Source of the DNA: Chelativorans sp. ZYF759
GTDB lineage: Bacteria; Pseudomonadota; Alphaproteobacteria; Rhizobiales; Rhizobiaceae
DNA: 64,000 nucleotides
Assembly: GCF_012911015.1 (NCBI RefSeq)
Contig: NZ_WVVV01000001.1
Location: 620,001-684,000 of the forward strand
Reading direction: 5' to 3'
The notes beneath the pieces were generated by a model. The model did not search any database and had not been told where the DNA came from. It was given only the letters and a program-made list of their open reading frames with translations. Positions 1 to 9,382 of the stretch are shown piece after piece. The position numbers and the translations under genes were made by a program. Within the stretch, counting starts at the first letter, position 1. Each line of letters opens with the position of its first letter.

Positions 1-12
1 CTTGTTCATCAT
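1..12 (-). CDS. cobS: 5' end of a gene running off the left edge, probably cobS
   Basis: Reading the minus strand, a GGAGG sequence (14-18) is followed by two adjacent ATG codons (starts at 12 and 9) and then codons for Asn-Lys; the rest lies outside the window. The spacing favours the ATG at 9. The name rests on inference only: in Hyphomicrobiales a J-domain gene like the one at 89-724 is commonly followed by cobS and cobT, the aerobic cobaltochelatase subunits that insert cobalt into hydrogenobyrinic acid a,c-diamide. Only three or four codons are visible, so the product cannot be confirmed. Confidence 0.4.
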
Positions 13-88
13 GCCTCCATGCGGAAGCCGCGGCTGCCGCAGGTCAAAGTTCTGGGATATCGGGGGCCGTCTTTAGCAGATCGACAGA

Positions 89-724
89 TCAACACAAACC
101 CGCCTGCTTCAGCATCCGGTAGGCCTGGATGACTTCCCGGAACCGATCTTCCGACTCCCGATTGCCACCATTCGCATCCGGATGATGGCGCTTCACGAGT
201 TCCTTATAACGCGCCTTGATCTCCGCGCCAGTGGCCGCTTCGCCCAGGCCCAGCGTATCCATCGCCTTGGCCTCAAGCGCGCGAAGCTTTCGCTGGCGAG
301 GAAGGTTGTCCTTCTCGCGACGCTGTTCGTCGCCAAAAACGCCGAAGGGGTCGCGCAGCCGGTTGTAGTAGCCGGCGGAGCCCGAGCGCATCCGGGCGAA
401 ATCGTTGGCATAGACGCTGCCCCCATTGGCGCCCATGCGCCAGGTGGGCCGGTGACCCGTGAGGGCCTCCTTCTGAAAGCGGGCGACGTCCGAATCGCCG
501 ATGCCGGAGAAATAGTTGAAGCTCTTATTGTAGTGGCGCACGTGGTCGATGCAGAAGTGAAAATACTCTCCCTCCCGCATGCGTCCAACCGGGGCGCGAT
601 GCGTGCCGGGCCGATCGCAGCCGTCCCACTGGCATTCAGGCGTGCCAGCTTCCGGCGCGGCCTCGCGGTCGCGCTTGATGCGGATCTTCTCGAAATATTT
701 CGAATAGGCGACCATCGGTCCCAA
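89..724 (-). CDS. J-domain (DnaJ-like) protein with an N-terminal cysteine/histidine cluster
   Basis: A 211-residue protein. The C-terminal 60 residues form a J domain with the HPD tripeptide at residues 181-183, the motif that stimulates the ATPase of Hsp70 (DnaK). There is no Gly/Phe region, zinc-finger domain or CTD, so it is a J-domain co-chaperone rather than a full DnaJ. The N-terminal part has C31, C36, H42, C58 and H61, which could bind a metal; that is inference. It reads toward the gene start at the left edge with a gap of under 80 bases, so the two probably share a transcript. Its specific client is unknown. The start at 724 is plausible, but the Met at residue 4 is also possible. 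Confidence 0.85.
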   Translation of the reverse strand: MGPMVAYSKYFEKIRIKRDREAAPEAGTPECQWDGCDRPGTHRAPVGRMREGEYFHFCIDHVRHYNKSFNYFSGIGDSDVARFQKEALTGHRPTWRMGANGGSVYANDFARMRSGSAGYYNRLRDPFGVFGDEQRREKDNLPRQRKLRALEAKAMDTLGLGEAATGAEIKARYKELVKRHHPDANGGNRESEDRFREVIQAYRMLKQAGLC

Positions 725-855
725 TGCCGTGCAAATCAGAAGGGATTATGGGGTGTTCGTGGTGCGAAACAAGAATTGACTTTTAGCAGACCTTCACCCT
801 AGGCCGGTGCTTCGCCGTATCGCAACGACCACACATATGGTCAATGGAGGTAGGT

Positions 856-1158
856 TTGTCCACCAAAGCCCGCATCGAGGAAAAGATCGCAGCCGCGCTG
901 GAGCCCGAGCGTCTGGAAGTGCTCGACGAAAGCCATCTCCATGCCGGACACGCCCATCACGACTCCGATCACCACGCCGCATTCGACGGCTCGGGAGAGA
1001 CCCATTTCCGGGTGCGCGTCGTCTCGCCGCGCTTTTCCGGCATGGGGCGCGTGGACCGTCACCGGATGGTCAACGAACTTCTGAGCGAGGAACTGGCGGC
1101 CAATGTCCACGCCCTGGCGATCGAACCTGCCGCCCCCGGCGAAAAGACGCGCTGGTAG
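856..1158 (+). CDS. bolA: BolA family protein
   Basis: A 100-residue BolA-fold protein. The region from about residue 50 on (FRVRVVSPRF, then the helix with HRMVNELLSEEL) is the class II KH-like BolA core. BolA proteins pair with monothiol glutaredoxins in [2Fe-2S] handling and also act as regulators. A His-rich stretch (residues 27-40, DESHLHAGHAHHDSDHH region) carries the usual metal-ligand histidines. An in-frame ATG at 844 lies inside the ribosome binding site GGAGG (846-850); the TTG at 856, five bases after it, gives the family-typical N-terminus MSTK and is preferred. It is divergent from the J-domain gene and convergent with the CorC-type gene. Confidence 0.85.
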   Translation: MSTKARIEEKIAAALEPERLEVLDESHLHAGHAHHDSDHHAAFDGSGETHFRVRVVSPRFSGMGRVDRHRMVNELLSEELAANVHALAIEPAAPGEKTRW

Positions 1159-1164
1159 GACCAG

Positions 1165-2444
1165 TCACCGTTTGGACTGAACGACCTCGACCGGCTTGAT
1201 GCGCAGGCTGGTGATCCGATTGCGGTCGCGCTTCAGCACCACGAAGCGCATGCCGTGGAAGGTGAAGGCCTGCTTCTCCTCCGGAATCGTCTGCGTCTCG
1301 TGGATCACCAGACCGGCGATGGTGGTCGCCTCCTCGTCCGGCAAGTGCCAGTCCAGCGCGCGGTTCAGATCTCGAATCGGGACGGAGCCGTCGACCACGA
1401 CCGAGCCGTCCGCCTCCTGCTTCACGCCCTGCATCTCGACATCGTGTTCGTCGGAAATGTCGCCGACGATCTCCTCGATGATATCCTCCAGCGTCACCAG
1501 CCCTTCAACCTCGCCATATTCGTCGACCACGATCGCGAAATGGGCCTTGCGGCGCAGGAAGGCGTTGAGCTGGTCCTGGAGCGAGGTCGTGTCAGGCACG
1601 AACCACGGCTTGCGCGCCACCTTGACGATATCGACACGCGAAAAATCGTTCTCGACCTCGTGCAGCGCGCGCAACAGATCCTTGGCGTGCACGACCCCCA
1701 CGATGTTGTCCATCGTCCCGCGCCAGATCGGCATGCGGGTGTGGGGGCTCTGAAGCACCTCCCGCACGATCTCGGCCGGCGAATCGTCGGCACAGATGGT
1801 GCGCATGTTGGTGCGGTGGATCATGATGTCGGAGACTTCGAGCTCGTGCAGGTCGAGCAGGCCGCCGACGCGGTCGCGGTCCTGTTTCACCACGCCACCC
1901 TCGCGGTGCAAAACCTCGACCGTGCCACGCAGTTCCTCGTGGGCCGACAGCATCGGCGCGTCACGCGACAGGTTGATCCCGAAGAGCGAGAGAAGGCCGC
2001 GCACGATGACATTGGCAAGCGAGGACAGGTGGCCGAAGAGCAATACGATGAGCTGGGTGAAGCGGGAGACGGCGAGCGCAAACTGCTCCGGCCGCGACAA
2101 GGCCCAGGATTTGGGCAGGATTTCCGCGAAGATCACCAGGAGCACGGTCATGCCGATCGTGGCGTAGACCACACCTGCCTCGCCGAAAATATTCAGCATG
2201 GCCGTGGTCGCCAGCGCGGATGCGAGAATGTTCACGAGATTGTTGCCAATGAGGAGCGCGCCGACAAGTCGGTCGCGCCTCAGCACCAGCTTGCCGACGA
2301 TGCCTGCGCGCTTGTCGCCATTGGCCTCGAGCGTGTGCAGCCTTGCCCTGGAAACGGCCGTAACGCTCGTCTCGGTGCCCGAAAAAAGGAAGGACACCAT
2401 GATGAGCAGGGCGATGATAAGCAGGGTAATCCAGATTTCGCCGA

Positions 2445-2448
<4 letters not shown>
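1165..2448 (-). CDS. CorC/HlyC-family CBS-domain membrane protein (DUF21)
   Basis: A 427-residue protein with the three-part family layout: an N-terminal DUF21 membrane domain with about four helices (residues 1-160), a pair of CBS domains (about 205-330) and a C-terminal CorC_HlyC transporter-associated domain (about 345-420). Relatives are linked to magnesium/cobalt efflux and were once called hemolysins; the ion carried here is not established. It sits directly after aroB with a 4-base overlap, so translation is likely coupled to the shikimate genes, an arrangement common in Hyphomicrobiales. It converges on bolA with only six bases between stop codons. Confidence 0.9.
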
Positions 2449-3562
<1,114 letters not shown>

Positions 3563-3566
<4 letters not shown>

Positions 3567-4171
3567 GATCTGGAATGTTCCTCGGAAGAGATTTGCGAGT
3601 GACACAGGAAGGCATCCAGCGACTGGAGGACTTCCTCGGCTATGATGTCGCGATGGGCATCGCGTGTCTTCACCACGATGTCGGCGGAGGCATAAACGGG
3701 ATAGCGCTCCTTCATCAGTCTTTTCATGACGGCGACGGGATCGTCAGCCTTCAGGAGAGGACGATTCTGCCGCTTCTTCACGCGCTCCATCAGAACGTCG
3801 AGATCCGCGTCGAGCCACACGGAAAGGCTGGTCGCGCTGATTTCTCCGCGGATGGCCGGGTTCATGAAGGCGCCCCCGCCGGTGGAGATGACGCGCGGGC
3901 TTTCGGACAGGAGGCGATGCAGGACGCGCTCCTCCAGCGCTCGGAACTCCGTCTCGCCATAGGTCTCGAAGAGTTCGGGGATCGTCATGCGTGACGCGCC
4001 CTCGATCTCGTGATCGCTGTCGAAGAACGGAATGCCCAGCCGGGCGGCTACGCGGCGACCTATGGAGGTTTTTCCCGCCCCCATGAGCCCGACGAAGACG
4101 ATGTTGCGCCTGCCCAGCGCATCGAGCAGGTTCTTGGGCGAAATTGCCGGAGGCTTTTCGAAATCGGTCAT
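3563..4171 (-). CDS. aroK: Shikimate kinase AroK
   Basis: A 202-residue kinase that phosphorylates shikimate at the 3-position with ATP. The P-loop GLMGAGKTS is at residues 28-36, followed by the shikimate-binding DSDHEIE segment and the STGGGAF motif; the lid region carries KRQNRPLL. It is first in the minus-strand aroK-aroB-corC run and overlaps aroB by the ATGA junction at 3563-3566. About 25 residues precede the core at the N-terminus and a hydrophilic tail follows, both common in rhizobial AroK. The 186-base gap upstream, shared with the divergent DUF3108 gene, must hold the promoter. Confidence 0.95.
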
Positions 4172-4357
4172 ATGTCAGGTCTACTCGCGGAAGCCTTTCG
4201 ACACAAAAGGCCGGACGCGTCAAGCAGATGGGCTCGTCGGATATCCGTCGTCGCTTCCGCGTGACGGCAACATCCATGAATTCGCCGGAATTTAGCGGCA
4301 AAGCGATTCACGGTGGTGAAGGGACGCGCTGCCCCTCTGTCATCCCGGAGCCCTGTC

Positions 4358-5140
4358 ATGTCTCTAGCACGCTTCCTCGTCCCTGCGCTTGGTGCCGCGA
4401 TCTCGCTTTCAGCCCTTCCGGCCGCCGCCGAGACCCGATCCTACACAGCCGACTATACCGCCAGCTATCTTGGAATTCCCGTGGCGCGTGCGACTTTCAC
4501 GTCGACCATCGCCAAGGATGGCGGTCTCGAGATGCGGGGGTCGCTCAGCAGCGCCGGCCTAGCCCGCATCTTCAGCAGCACCAGTGGCAACGCAAATCTT
4601 AGCGCCCGCATAGCGGGGCGTGGGGTGGTGCCTCGGAACTTCCAGGTGGAATTCAATTCCGGCGGTCGTCCGGATGGCGTCGACATCCGCTTCCGGAACG
4701 GATCGGCGGTTTCCGTCAGCCACCGCAGGCCGGCGCCGCAGAGGCGGCGGACCTATGTGCCGATCACGTCGGACCATCTGGAGTCGGTGATGGATCCCCT
4801 GTCGGCCACCCTCGTGCGCGCTGCCTCGGCAGATGAGGTGTGCGATCGTCGGCTGAGCATCTTCGACGGGTGGCTCAGGGCGGATATCCGGCTGCGCCCG
4901 GTTTCAACGGGGCCGCTGCCGCGGCATGAAGGCGAGGGCGCGGTCTGCGCCGGCAGCTTCACGCCGGTGGCCGGCTTCAATTCGGATAACCGGGACATGC
5001 GCCACCTTCGCGAAAGCGGTGCCATCCGCATCACCTTCGCGCCGCTGGGCGACAGCGGTCTCTACGCGCCGGTCGAGGCCAGCATCGGCACGAGAGTGGG
5101 GACCGTCCAGATCAGCGCCGGGCCGCTCCGGGTCAATTAA
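4358..5140 (+). CDS. DUF3108 family exported protein
   Basis: A 260-residue protein with a clear signal peptide (residues 1-23; hydrophobic stretch, then AAAE cleavage region). The remainder fits DUF3108, a family of unknown biochemical function found in the periplasm of alphaproteobacteria. The pattern at the mature N-terminus (YTADYTASYLGIPVARATF) and the VMDPLSA segment are typical. The ATG at 4358 follows a GGAG sequence and puts the signal peptide at the N-terminus; an in-frame ATG at 4313 would place 15 polar residues before it. It is divergent from aroK and convergent with the small membrane protein at 5146-5313. Confidence 0.8.
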   Translation: MSLARFLVPALGAAISLSALPAAAETRSYTADYTASYLGIPVARATFTSTIAKDGGLEMRGSLSSAGLARIFSSTSGNANLSARIAGRGVVPRNFQVEFNSGGRPDGVDIRFRNGSAVSVSHRRPAPQRRRTYVPITSDHLESVMDPLSATLVRAASADEVCDRRLSIFDGWLRADIRLRPVSTGPLPRHEGEGAVCAGSFTPVAGFNSDNRDMRHLRESGAIRITFAPLGDSGLYAPVEASIGTRVGTVQISAGPLRVN

Positions 5141-5145
5141 CGCGA

Positions 5146-5313
5146 TCAGGCCGGGGGCGTGGGAATGCACCCGGCCAGAAGCACTGCCGACACGATGACG
5201 AGACCGACGAGGCCGGCGATGAAGATCGCTTTCCTCAGCGGCGTTCGCAGCACGATATGGCCCTGGCTGGTGTCCCTGCCGGAAAAGGTACGGGGTTCGT
5301 CTCGGTTTTCCAT
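5146..5313 (-). CDS. Small single-helix membrane protein
   Basis: A 55-residue protein: a polar N-terminal half with the segment EPRTFSGRDTSQGHIVLRTP, then one membrane helix of about 20 hydrophobic residues, ending in AGCIPTPPA. It resembles a group of tiny Hyphomicrobiales proteins with an (A/T)RQG-type motif followed by a single helix; their function is unknown. The ATG at 5313 has a GGAAGG ribosome binding site; an in-frame ATG at 5334 is possible. The LLAGC near the C-terminus looks like a lipobox but is at the wrong end for a lipoprotein. It lies 47 bases downstream of, and in the same direction as, the DUF6644-like gene. Confidence 0.6.
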   Translation of the reverse strand: MENRDEPRTFSGRDTSQGHIVLRTPLRKAIFIAGLVGLVIVSAVLLAGCIPTPPA

Positions 5314-5360
5314 CTTGCTTCCTTCCAGCTCCAAAACGACTGCGGTCTCGGCTGGGTTCC

Positions 5361-5825
5361 TCAGATGAAGCCGATGAAGCGGCCGGCCACGATCACCCCG
5401 ACCCAGACGAGGATCGAGGTGAATGCCAGAAAGCGAGCGCTGCGGGGATAGGGGCGACCGGTCCGGTCACCGTCGGCGATTTTCCGGAACGCCCACAAGT
5501 TGAGGCCGGCCAGTACCAGCAACGCCATCTTGGCCTGGAATGCCGGGTTGAAGACATATTCGCGGGCCTGGACGGCGAACATGGGCAAACCGGTGACGGC
5601 CGCGACCGCGAACCCCGAGACGGCGAAGCGACGCATCAGGGACAAGAAGACCTCTCGGTCGAGGACGCGGATCGTGCCGATGATGCGCAGATCCATCAGG
5701 AACACGCATGCAAACAACATCGCGAAGCCCATGATGTGGAGTGCGCTGACGAGCGGGTAGACGAGGAAGGAAAGTCTGAACGCCTCAAGCGCCGGCAACC
5801 TCTCGATGGCGGTCAGCAGCTCCAA
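5361..5825 (-). CDS. Four-helix membrane protein (DUF6644/DUF2214-like)
   Basis: A 154-residue integral membrane protein with four predicted helices (about residues 20-48, 68-88, 97-113 and 130-152). The segment SALHIMGFAMLFACVFLMDLR, with a His inside the first helix, is typical of DUF6644/DUF2214-like proteins; helix-embedded histidines suggest possible heme or metal binding, but that is inference. It is 11 bases downstream of the DUF6152-like gene, and these two families often occur together, suggesting a joint role at the membrane. No enzyme motif is visible. Confidence 0.7.
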   Translation of the reverse strand: MELLTAIERLPALEAFRLSFLVYPLVSALHIMGFAMLFACVFLMDLRIIGTIRVLDREVFLSLMRRFAVSGFAVAAVTGLPMFAVQAREYVFNPAFQAKMALLVLAGLNLWAFRKIADGDRTGRPYPRSARFLAFTSILVWVGVIVAGRFIGFI

Positions 5826-5836
5826 GCCTCGCCCCT

Positions 5837-6235
5837 TCAGTCTGCCGGCAGGCGGCGGGGATAAATGTCGTAGGTTTCCCCGCCGATGATGAGGCGAACG
5901 GCCTTGAAGGTCCGCTCCTCCGGCGTCCGGGAACGGTGACCGATGGCCTGGACCGTGTCGCCTTCATCTGCGACACCCTCGACGAAGCCCGAACTGGCGG
6001 TCGCCCGGGGCGGGGCGAGCTCGACATGCCAGATCTCTCCGTCGACATCGACGTCGAGCGCGGCATGCGGATTGCCGAGCGAGATGGAAACGATGGTGCC
6101 CTCGAGTTCGGAGATATCATCTTCCGTCCAGGCCCAGCCGTGATGCGCCTGCACCACGCCGGCGCCAAGGCCGACGCTTGCGGCCATGATCACGGCGGCA
6201 AAAGCGAAAACAAGCGATTTGCGGATCAGGCGCAT
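5837..6235 (-). CDS. DUF6152-like exported protein
   Basis: A 132-residue protein with a signal peptide (residues 1-30) followed at once by HHGWAW in the mature N-terminus, and a small beta-rich domain (EGTIVSISLGNPHAALDVDV and following). This matches DUF6152, periplasmic proteins of unknown function. The conserved HH pair at the mature end could bind a metal such as copper; that is inference. The ATG at 6235 has a good AAGGAG site seven bases upstream; a longer frame back to 6370 adds 45 non-signal residues and is rejected. It is the first gene of a small minus-strand set with the DUF6644-like gene and is divergent from holA. Confidence 0.7.
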   Translation of the reverse strand: MRLIRKSLVFAFAAVIMAASVGLGAGVVQAHHGWAWTEDDISELEGTIVSISLGNPHAALDVDVDGEIWHVELAPPRATASSGFVEGVADEGDTVQAIGHRSRTPEERTFKAVRLIIGGETYDIYPRRLPAD

Positions 6236-6351
6236 GTCAACTCCTTCGGGTCGGTGGGCCACCCCGATGCCCCACACTAAGCGGCAAGGTGGCAGGGTCA
6301 AGGCAGCAGACCTGCTCTGTCGTCCGGGCGCGGAGCGTGCTAAGCGGCGGC

Positions 6352-7398
6352 ATGGCGGAAAAGAAGGCACACGAAGTCGACAACTGGCTGAAGAAGCCCG
6401 ATCCGGCGATGCGGATCGTGCTCGTTTATGGCCCGGATCGAGGCTTGGTCTCGGAGCGGGCGCTCGCTTTCGCCCAATCGACGGGGCTCCCCCTCGACGA
6501 CCCCTTTGCGGTCACGCGGCTGGAGGGCAGCGAGGTCGAGAAACAGCCAGGCCGCCTGACGGAGGAGGTCGCCTCGATTCCGATGTTCTCTGAGAAACGG
6601 CTGATCTGGGTGCGCGGTATCGGGGCCGGCACAGGCATGGCCGCAGAGGTGGCCGAACTGGCCAGGACGACGCCCGCCGATGCCGTGGTGCTGCTGGAGG
6701 CGGGCGAGCTGAAGAAGGGCACCGGGCTTCGAGCTGCCGTCGAAAAGGCCGGCGGCGCCATGGCTCTGCCATCCTATGCGGATGAGGGAAAGGGCATCGA
6801 AGGCCTGATCGACGAGATGTGCGCGCGCGAGAAGCTGACCATCGAGCCGGAGGCCCGCCAGGCGCTCAGGGCGTTACTCGGCGGGGACCGGCTGGCCACG
6901 CGCGGCGAACTTTCCAAGCTGGCGCTCTATAGCGCCGGCAATGATCGTATTGGCCTGGCCGATGTGGAAGCGGCAATCGGCGACGTATCGGCGCGCAGCC
7001 AGGAAGACATGCTCGATGCGGTCCTGGCGGGGGAGGCGGGTACCTTCGACACGATCTTCTCCTCGCTCATGGCTGGTGGTGCCAATGCAGGCGTCGTGCT
7101 GTCGGCGGCCCTGCGCCGCTTCCAGATGCTGGAAACGCTGAAGGCGGAGATGGACGCGACCGGCAAGCCGGCTCAGGTGGTGATCGCGTCCGCACGGCCG
7201 CCGATCTTTTTCGCGCGGCGGCGGGCCTTCGAGGCGGCGATCGGCCGCTGGCCGGCAGATGCGCTGGCGGCGGCTGTCACGCGCCTCGACGCGGCGGTGC
7301 TGCAAACCCGTCGAAATGCCGGTCTTGCGGTTGCGACCGCAAGACAGTCCCTGCTTGCGCTGACGCTGGAAGCTCGGCGCCAGGCGCGTCGGCGCTAG
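6352..7398 (+). CDS. holA: DNA polymerase III delta subunit HolA
   Basis: A 348-residue clamp-loader subunit that opens the beta clamp during replication. The N-terminal part holds the delta-specific pattern RIVLVYGPDRGLVSERA (residues 21-37), then a RecQ-like AAA+ fold without Walker A, as expected for delta, and a C-terminal helical collar domain. The ATG at 6352 gives the typical MAEKKAHEV start; upstream ATG 6289 adds 21 unlikely residues. No lptE or leuS is visible upstream, although holA follows lptE in many proteobacteria. Its last four bases overlap the end of the convergent uppP. Confidence 0.9.
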   Translation: MAEKKAHEVDNWLKKPDPAMRIVLVYGPDRGLVSERALAFAQSTGLPLDDPFAVTRLEGSEVEKQPGRLTEEVASIPMFSEKRLIWVRGIGAGTGMAAEVAELARTTPADAVVLLEAGELKKGTGLRAAVEKAGGAMALPSYADEGKGIEGLIDEMCAREKLTIEPEARQALRALLGGDRLATRGELSKLALYSAGNDRIGLADVEAAIGDVSARSQEDMLDAVLAGEAGTFDTIFSSLMAGGANAGVVLSAALRRFQMLETLKAEMDATGKPAQVVIASARPPIFFARRRAFEAAIGRWPADALAAAVTRLDAAVLQTRRNAGLAVATARQSLLALTLEARRQARRR

Positions 7399-8255
7399 GT
7401 CGCGACCGCCACGGGCGACGGCGACCAGCCAAAGACGTAGATCAGCACCAGGAGCAGGACGCCCAGCACGAGCCGGTAGGCGACGAAGGGGGTATAGGAA
7501 TTGTGGCGCAGCCATTTCATCAGGAGCGCCACGGCGATCCAGGCCGCCACGAAGGCAAAGAACCCGCCGATCAGGGCCTCTCCAGTCAGCCGCGCATCAC
7601 CGGCGCGGTAGAGATCGAGTGTGGCCAGCAGGCCCGCGCCAGCGATGGTAGGCAGCGACAGGAGCAGCGCAAAACGGGCCGACAGAGGACGATCGAGGCC
7701 GGTGAGCCGGCCGGCCGTCATGGCGATGCCGGAGCGGCTGACGCCAGGTATGAGCGCCAGACATTGGGCAAGTCCAACCACGATCGCCTGACGGAAACTC
7801 ATCTTTTCCATGGCTTCCGCGCGTTCCGGCTGGCGGTCGGCCACATAAAGCAGCACGCCGAAGATGATGGTCGTCCAGGCGATGATCTCGGCCGAGCGCA
7901 GCATGTAGGTCACGACATCCTTCATGAGGAAACCGACGACCATGATCGGCAGCGTCGCCACGATCAGCAGCAGGAGCAGGCGCGTATTGTCGCTGGCCCT
8001 CAGCCTTACCGCATCGGCGAGCCCGAGGAAAAGCTGGGCCACGTCGCGCCAGAAATAGAGCAGGATCGCCCCGAGCGAGCCGACATGGAGCGCAATGTCG
8101 AGGGCCAGTTCGTCGGCCTGGCTGCCTTCCCACATGGGCATGCCGAGGGCAACGAACAGATCGCGCACCAGGATGAGATGAGCCGATGACGAGATGGGCA
8201 GGAATTCCGTCACGCCCTGAACGACGGACAGGATGAGGAGATAGGTCCAGATCAT
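7395..8255 (-). CDS. uppP: Undecaprenyl-diphosphatase UppP (BacA)
   Basis: A 286-residue membrane phosphatase that converts undecaprenyl diphosphate to the monophosphate, recycling the lipid carrier for peptidoglycan; it also confers bacitracin tolerance. Both signature motifs are present: QGVTEFLPISSSAHL near the N-terminus (glutamates and serines of the active site) and PGVSRSG in the middle. Eight or so membrane helices are evident. It converges on holA with a 4-base overlap, which leaves no room for a terminator between them. Confidence 0.95.
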   Translation of the reverse strand: MIWTYLLILSVVQGVTEFLPISSSAHLILVRDLFVALGMPMWEGSQADELALDIALHVGSLGAILLYFWRDVAQLFLGLADAVRLRASDNTRLLLLLIVATLPIMVVGFLMKDVVTYMLRSAEIIAWTTIIFGVLLYVADRQPERAEAMEKMSFRQAIVVGLAQCLALIPGVSRSGIAMTAGRLTGLDRPLSARFALLLSLPTIAGAGLLATLDLYRAGDARLTGEALIGGFFAFVAAWIAVALLMKWLRHNSYTPFVAYRLVLGVLLLVLIYVFGWSPSPVAVAT

Positions 8256-8348
8256 GGGAAGGGCGAATCCGAAAGGAGGGGAGGATTACGCCTTATGCCA
8301 TGACGCCATCAGCGGCGCCATCGGGCAAATCGCGGCTCGCGTTGAGCC

Positions 8349-9269
8349 TCAGCCCTGGGCGGCGTAGACGTAGATCGCGTAACCCAGAAGGAGGGCGAGA
8401 CCCGATAAGCGCCCGATTTTGGATCGGGCGATGAGCATCACGGCCAGAAGGACGGACGCACCGATCATCACCGGAAAATCGAAGGCGAGAAAGCGCGGGG
8501 CGACCGGGATCGGCGCCACAAGCGCGGTGACGCCCAGTATGCCAAGTATGTTGAAGATGTTGGAGCCGACGACATTGCCGATGGCGATTTCGGACTGGCG
8601 TCGGAAGGCGGCGATGAGCGAGGTCGCCAGTTCAGGCAAAGAAGTCCCGACCGCGACGATGGTGAGACCGATGAAGGCCTCCGATATGGCGTAGTCGCGC
8701 GCGATCGCCACCGCGCCGTCGACCAGGAACCGGGCCCCGACCATCAAGGCAACGAGGCCGATGGCCACGACCCCAAGCGCCTTGCCGGTCGACAGGGTAG
8801 GGACCTCCTCGGTTTCGGGCTCCGGTGCACTGCGTCCGGCGCGGTAGGCGGCAAACAGGTAGAGAACGAGAGATGCGACCAGAAGCCCACCTGCCGGGCG
8901 CGACAATTCCTCCAGCATGAAAAACGGCAGCAGGACCAAGGCCGCCACCAGCATCACGGCCAGGTCACGGCGCAACGAGGCACCGGCAATCGCAATCGGC
9001 CAGACCAAGGCGGCGATGCCCACGATGAGAAGTATGTTGGCAATGTTGGAGCCGATGACATTGCCCAGCGCGATGTCGGGCAGACCGCGCCAGGCAGCGT
9101 CGACGGAGACGAGCAGTTCGGGGGTCGAAGTCCCGAAGCCGACCACCGTCAATCCGATGAGAAGCGGGGAAATGGCGAAACCGCGCGCCAGGGCGACGCT
9201 GCCGCGCACGAGAAACTCACCGCCCGCAAACAGGCCAACAAGGCCGAGCGCCACCAGCAGGTAGTCCAT
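8349..9269 (-). CDS. Calcium/sodium antiporter, CaCA family (YrbG-like)
   Basis: A 306-residue cation antiporter. The two inverted alpha repeats that form the ion site are visible: GFGTSTPELLVS with GNVIGSNIANILL in the first half, and AVGTSLPELATSL with GNVVGSNIFNILG in the second half. Each has the conserved acidic residue in the PEL segment. About ten helices are expected. Substrate is inferred from the family (Ca2+ for Na+ or K+). It stands alone, 93 bases before the uppP start on the same strand, so cotranscription is possible but not shown. Confidence 0.9.
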   Translation of the reverse strand: MDYLLVALGLVGLFAGGEFLVRGSVALARGFAISPLLIGLTVVGFGTSTPELLVSVDAAWRGLPDIALGNVIGSNIANILLIVGIAALVWPIAIAGASLRRDLAVMLVAALVLLPFFMLEELSRPAGGLLVASLVLYLFAAYRAGRSAPEPETEEVPTLSTGKALGVVAIGLVALMVGARFLVDGAVAIARDYAISEAFIGLTIVAVGTSLPELATSLIAAFRRQSEIAIGNVVGSNIFNILGILGVTALVAPIPVAPRFLAFDFPVMIGASVLLAVMLIARSKIGRLSGLALLLGYAIYVYAAQG

Positions 9270-9382
9270 CTTCGGGAATCCTCACGCGAAAGCGGACGCT
9301 TCCGGTCGCGGAATAGATGTGAACGAGATCGAGGTTGCGCAAGGGCGCCGACGTGCCGTTTTCACCGTTCTGCGGGCGCGCT

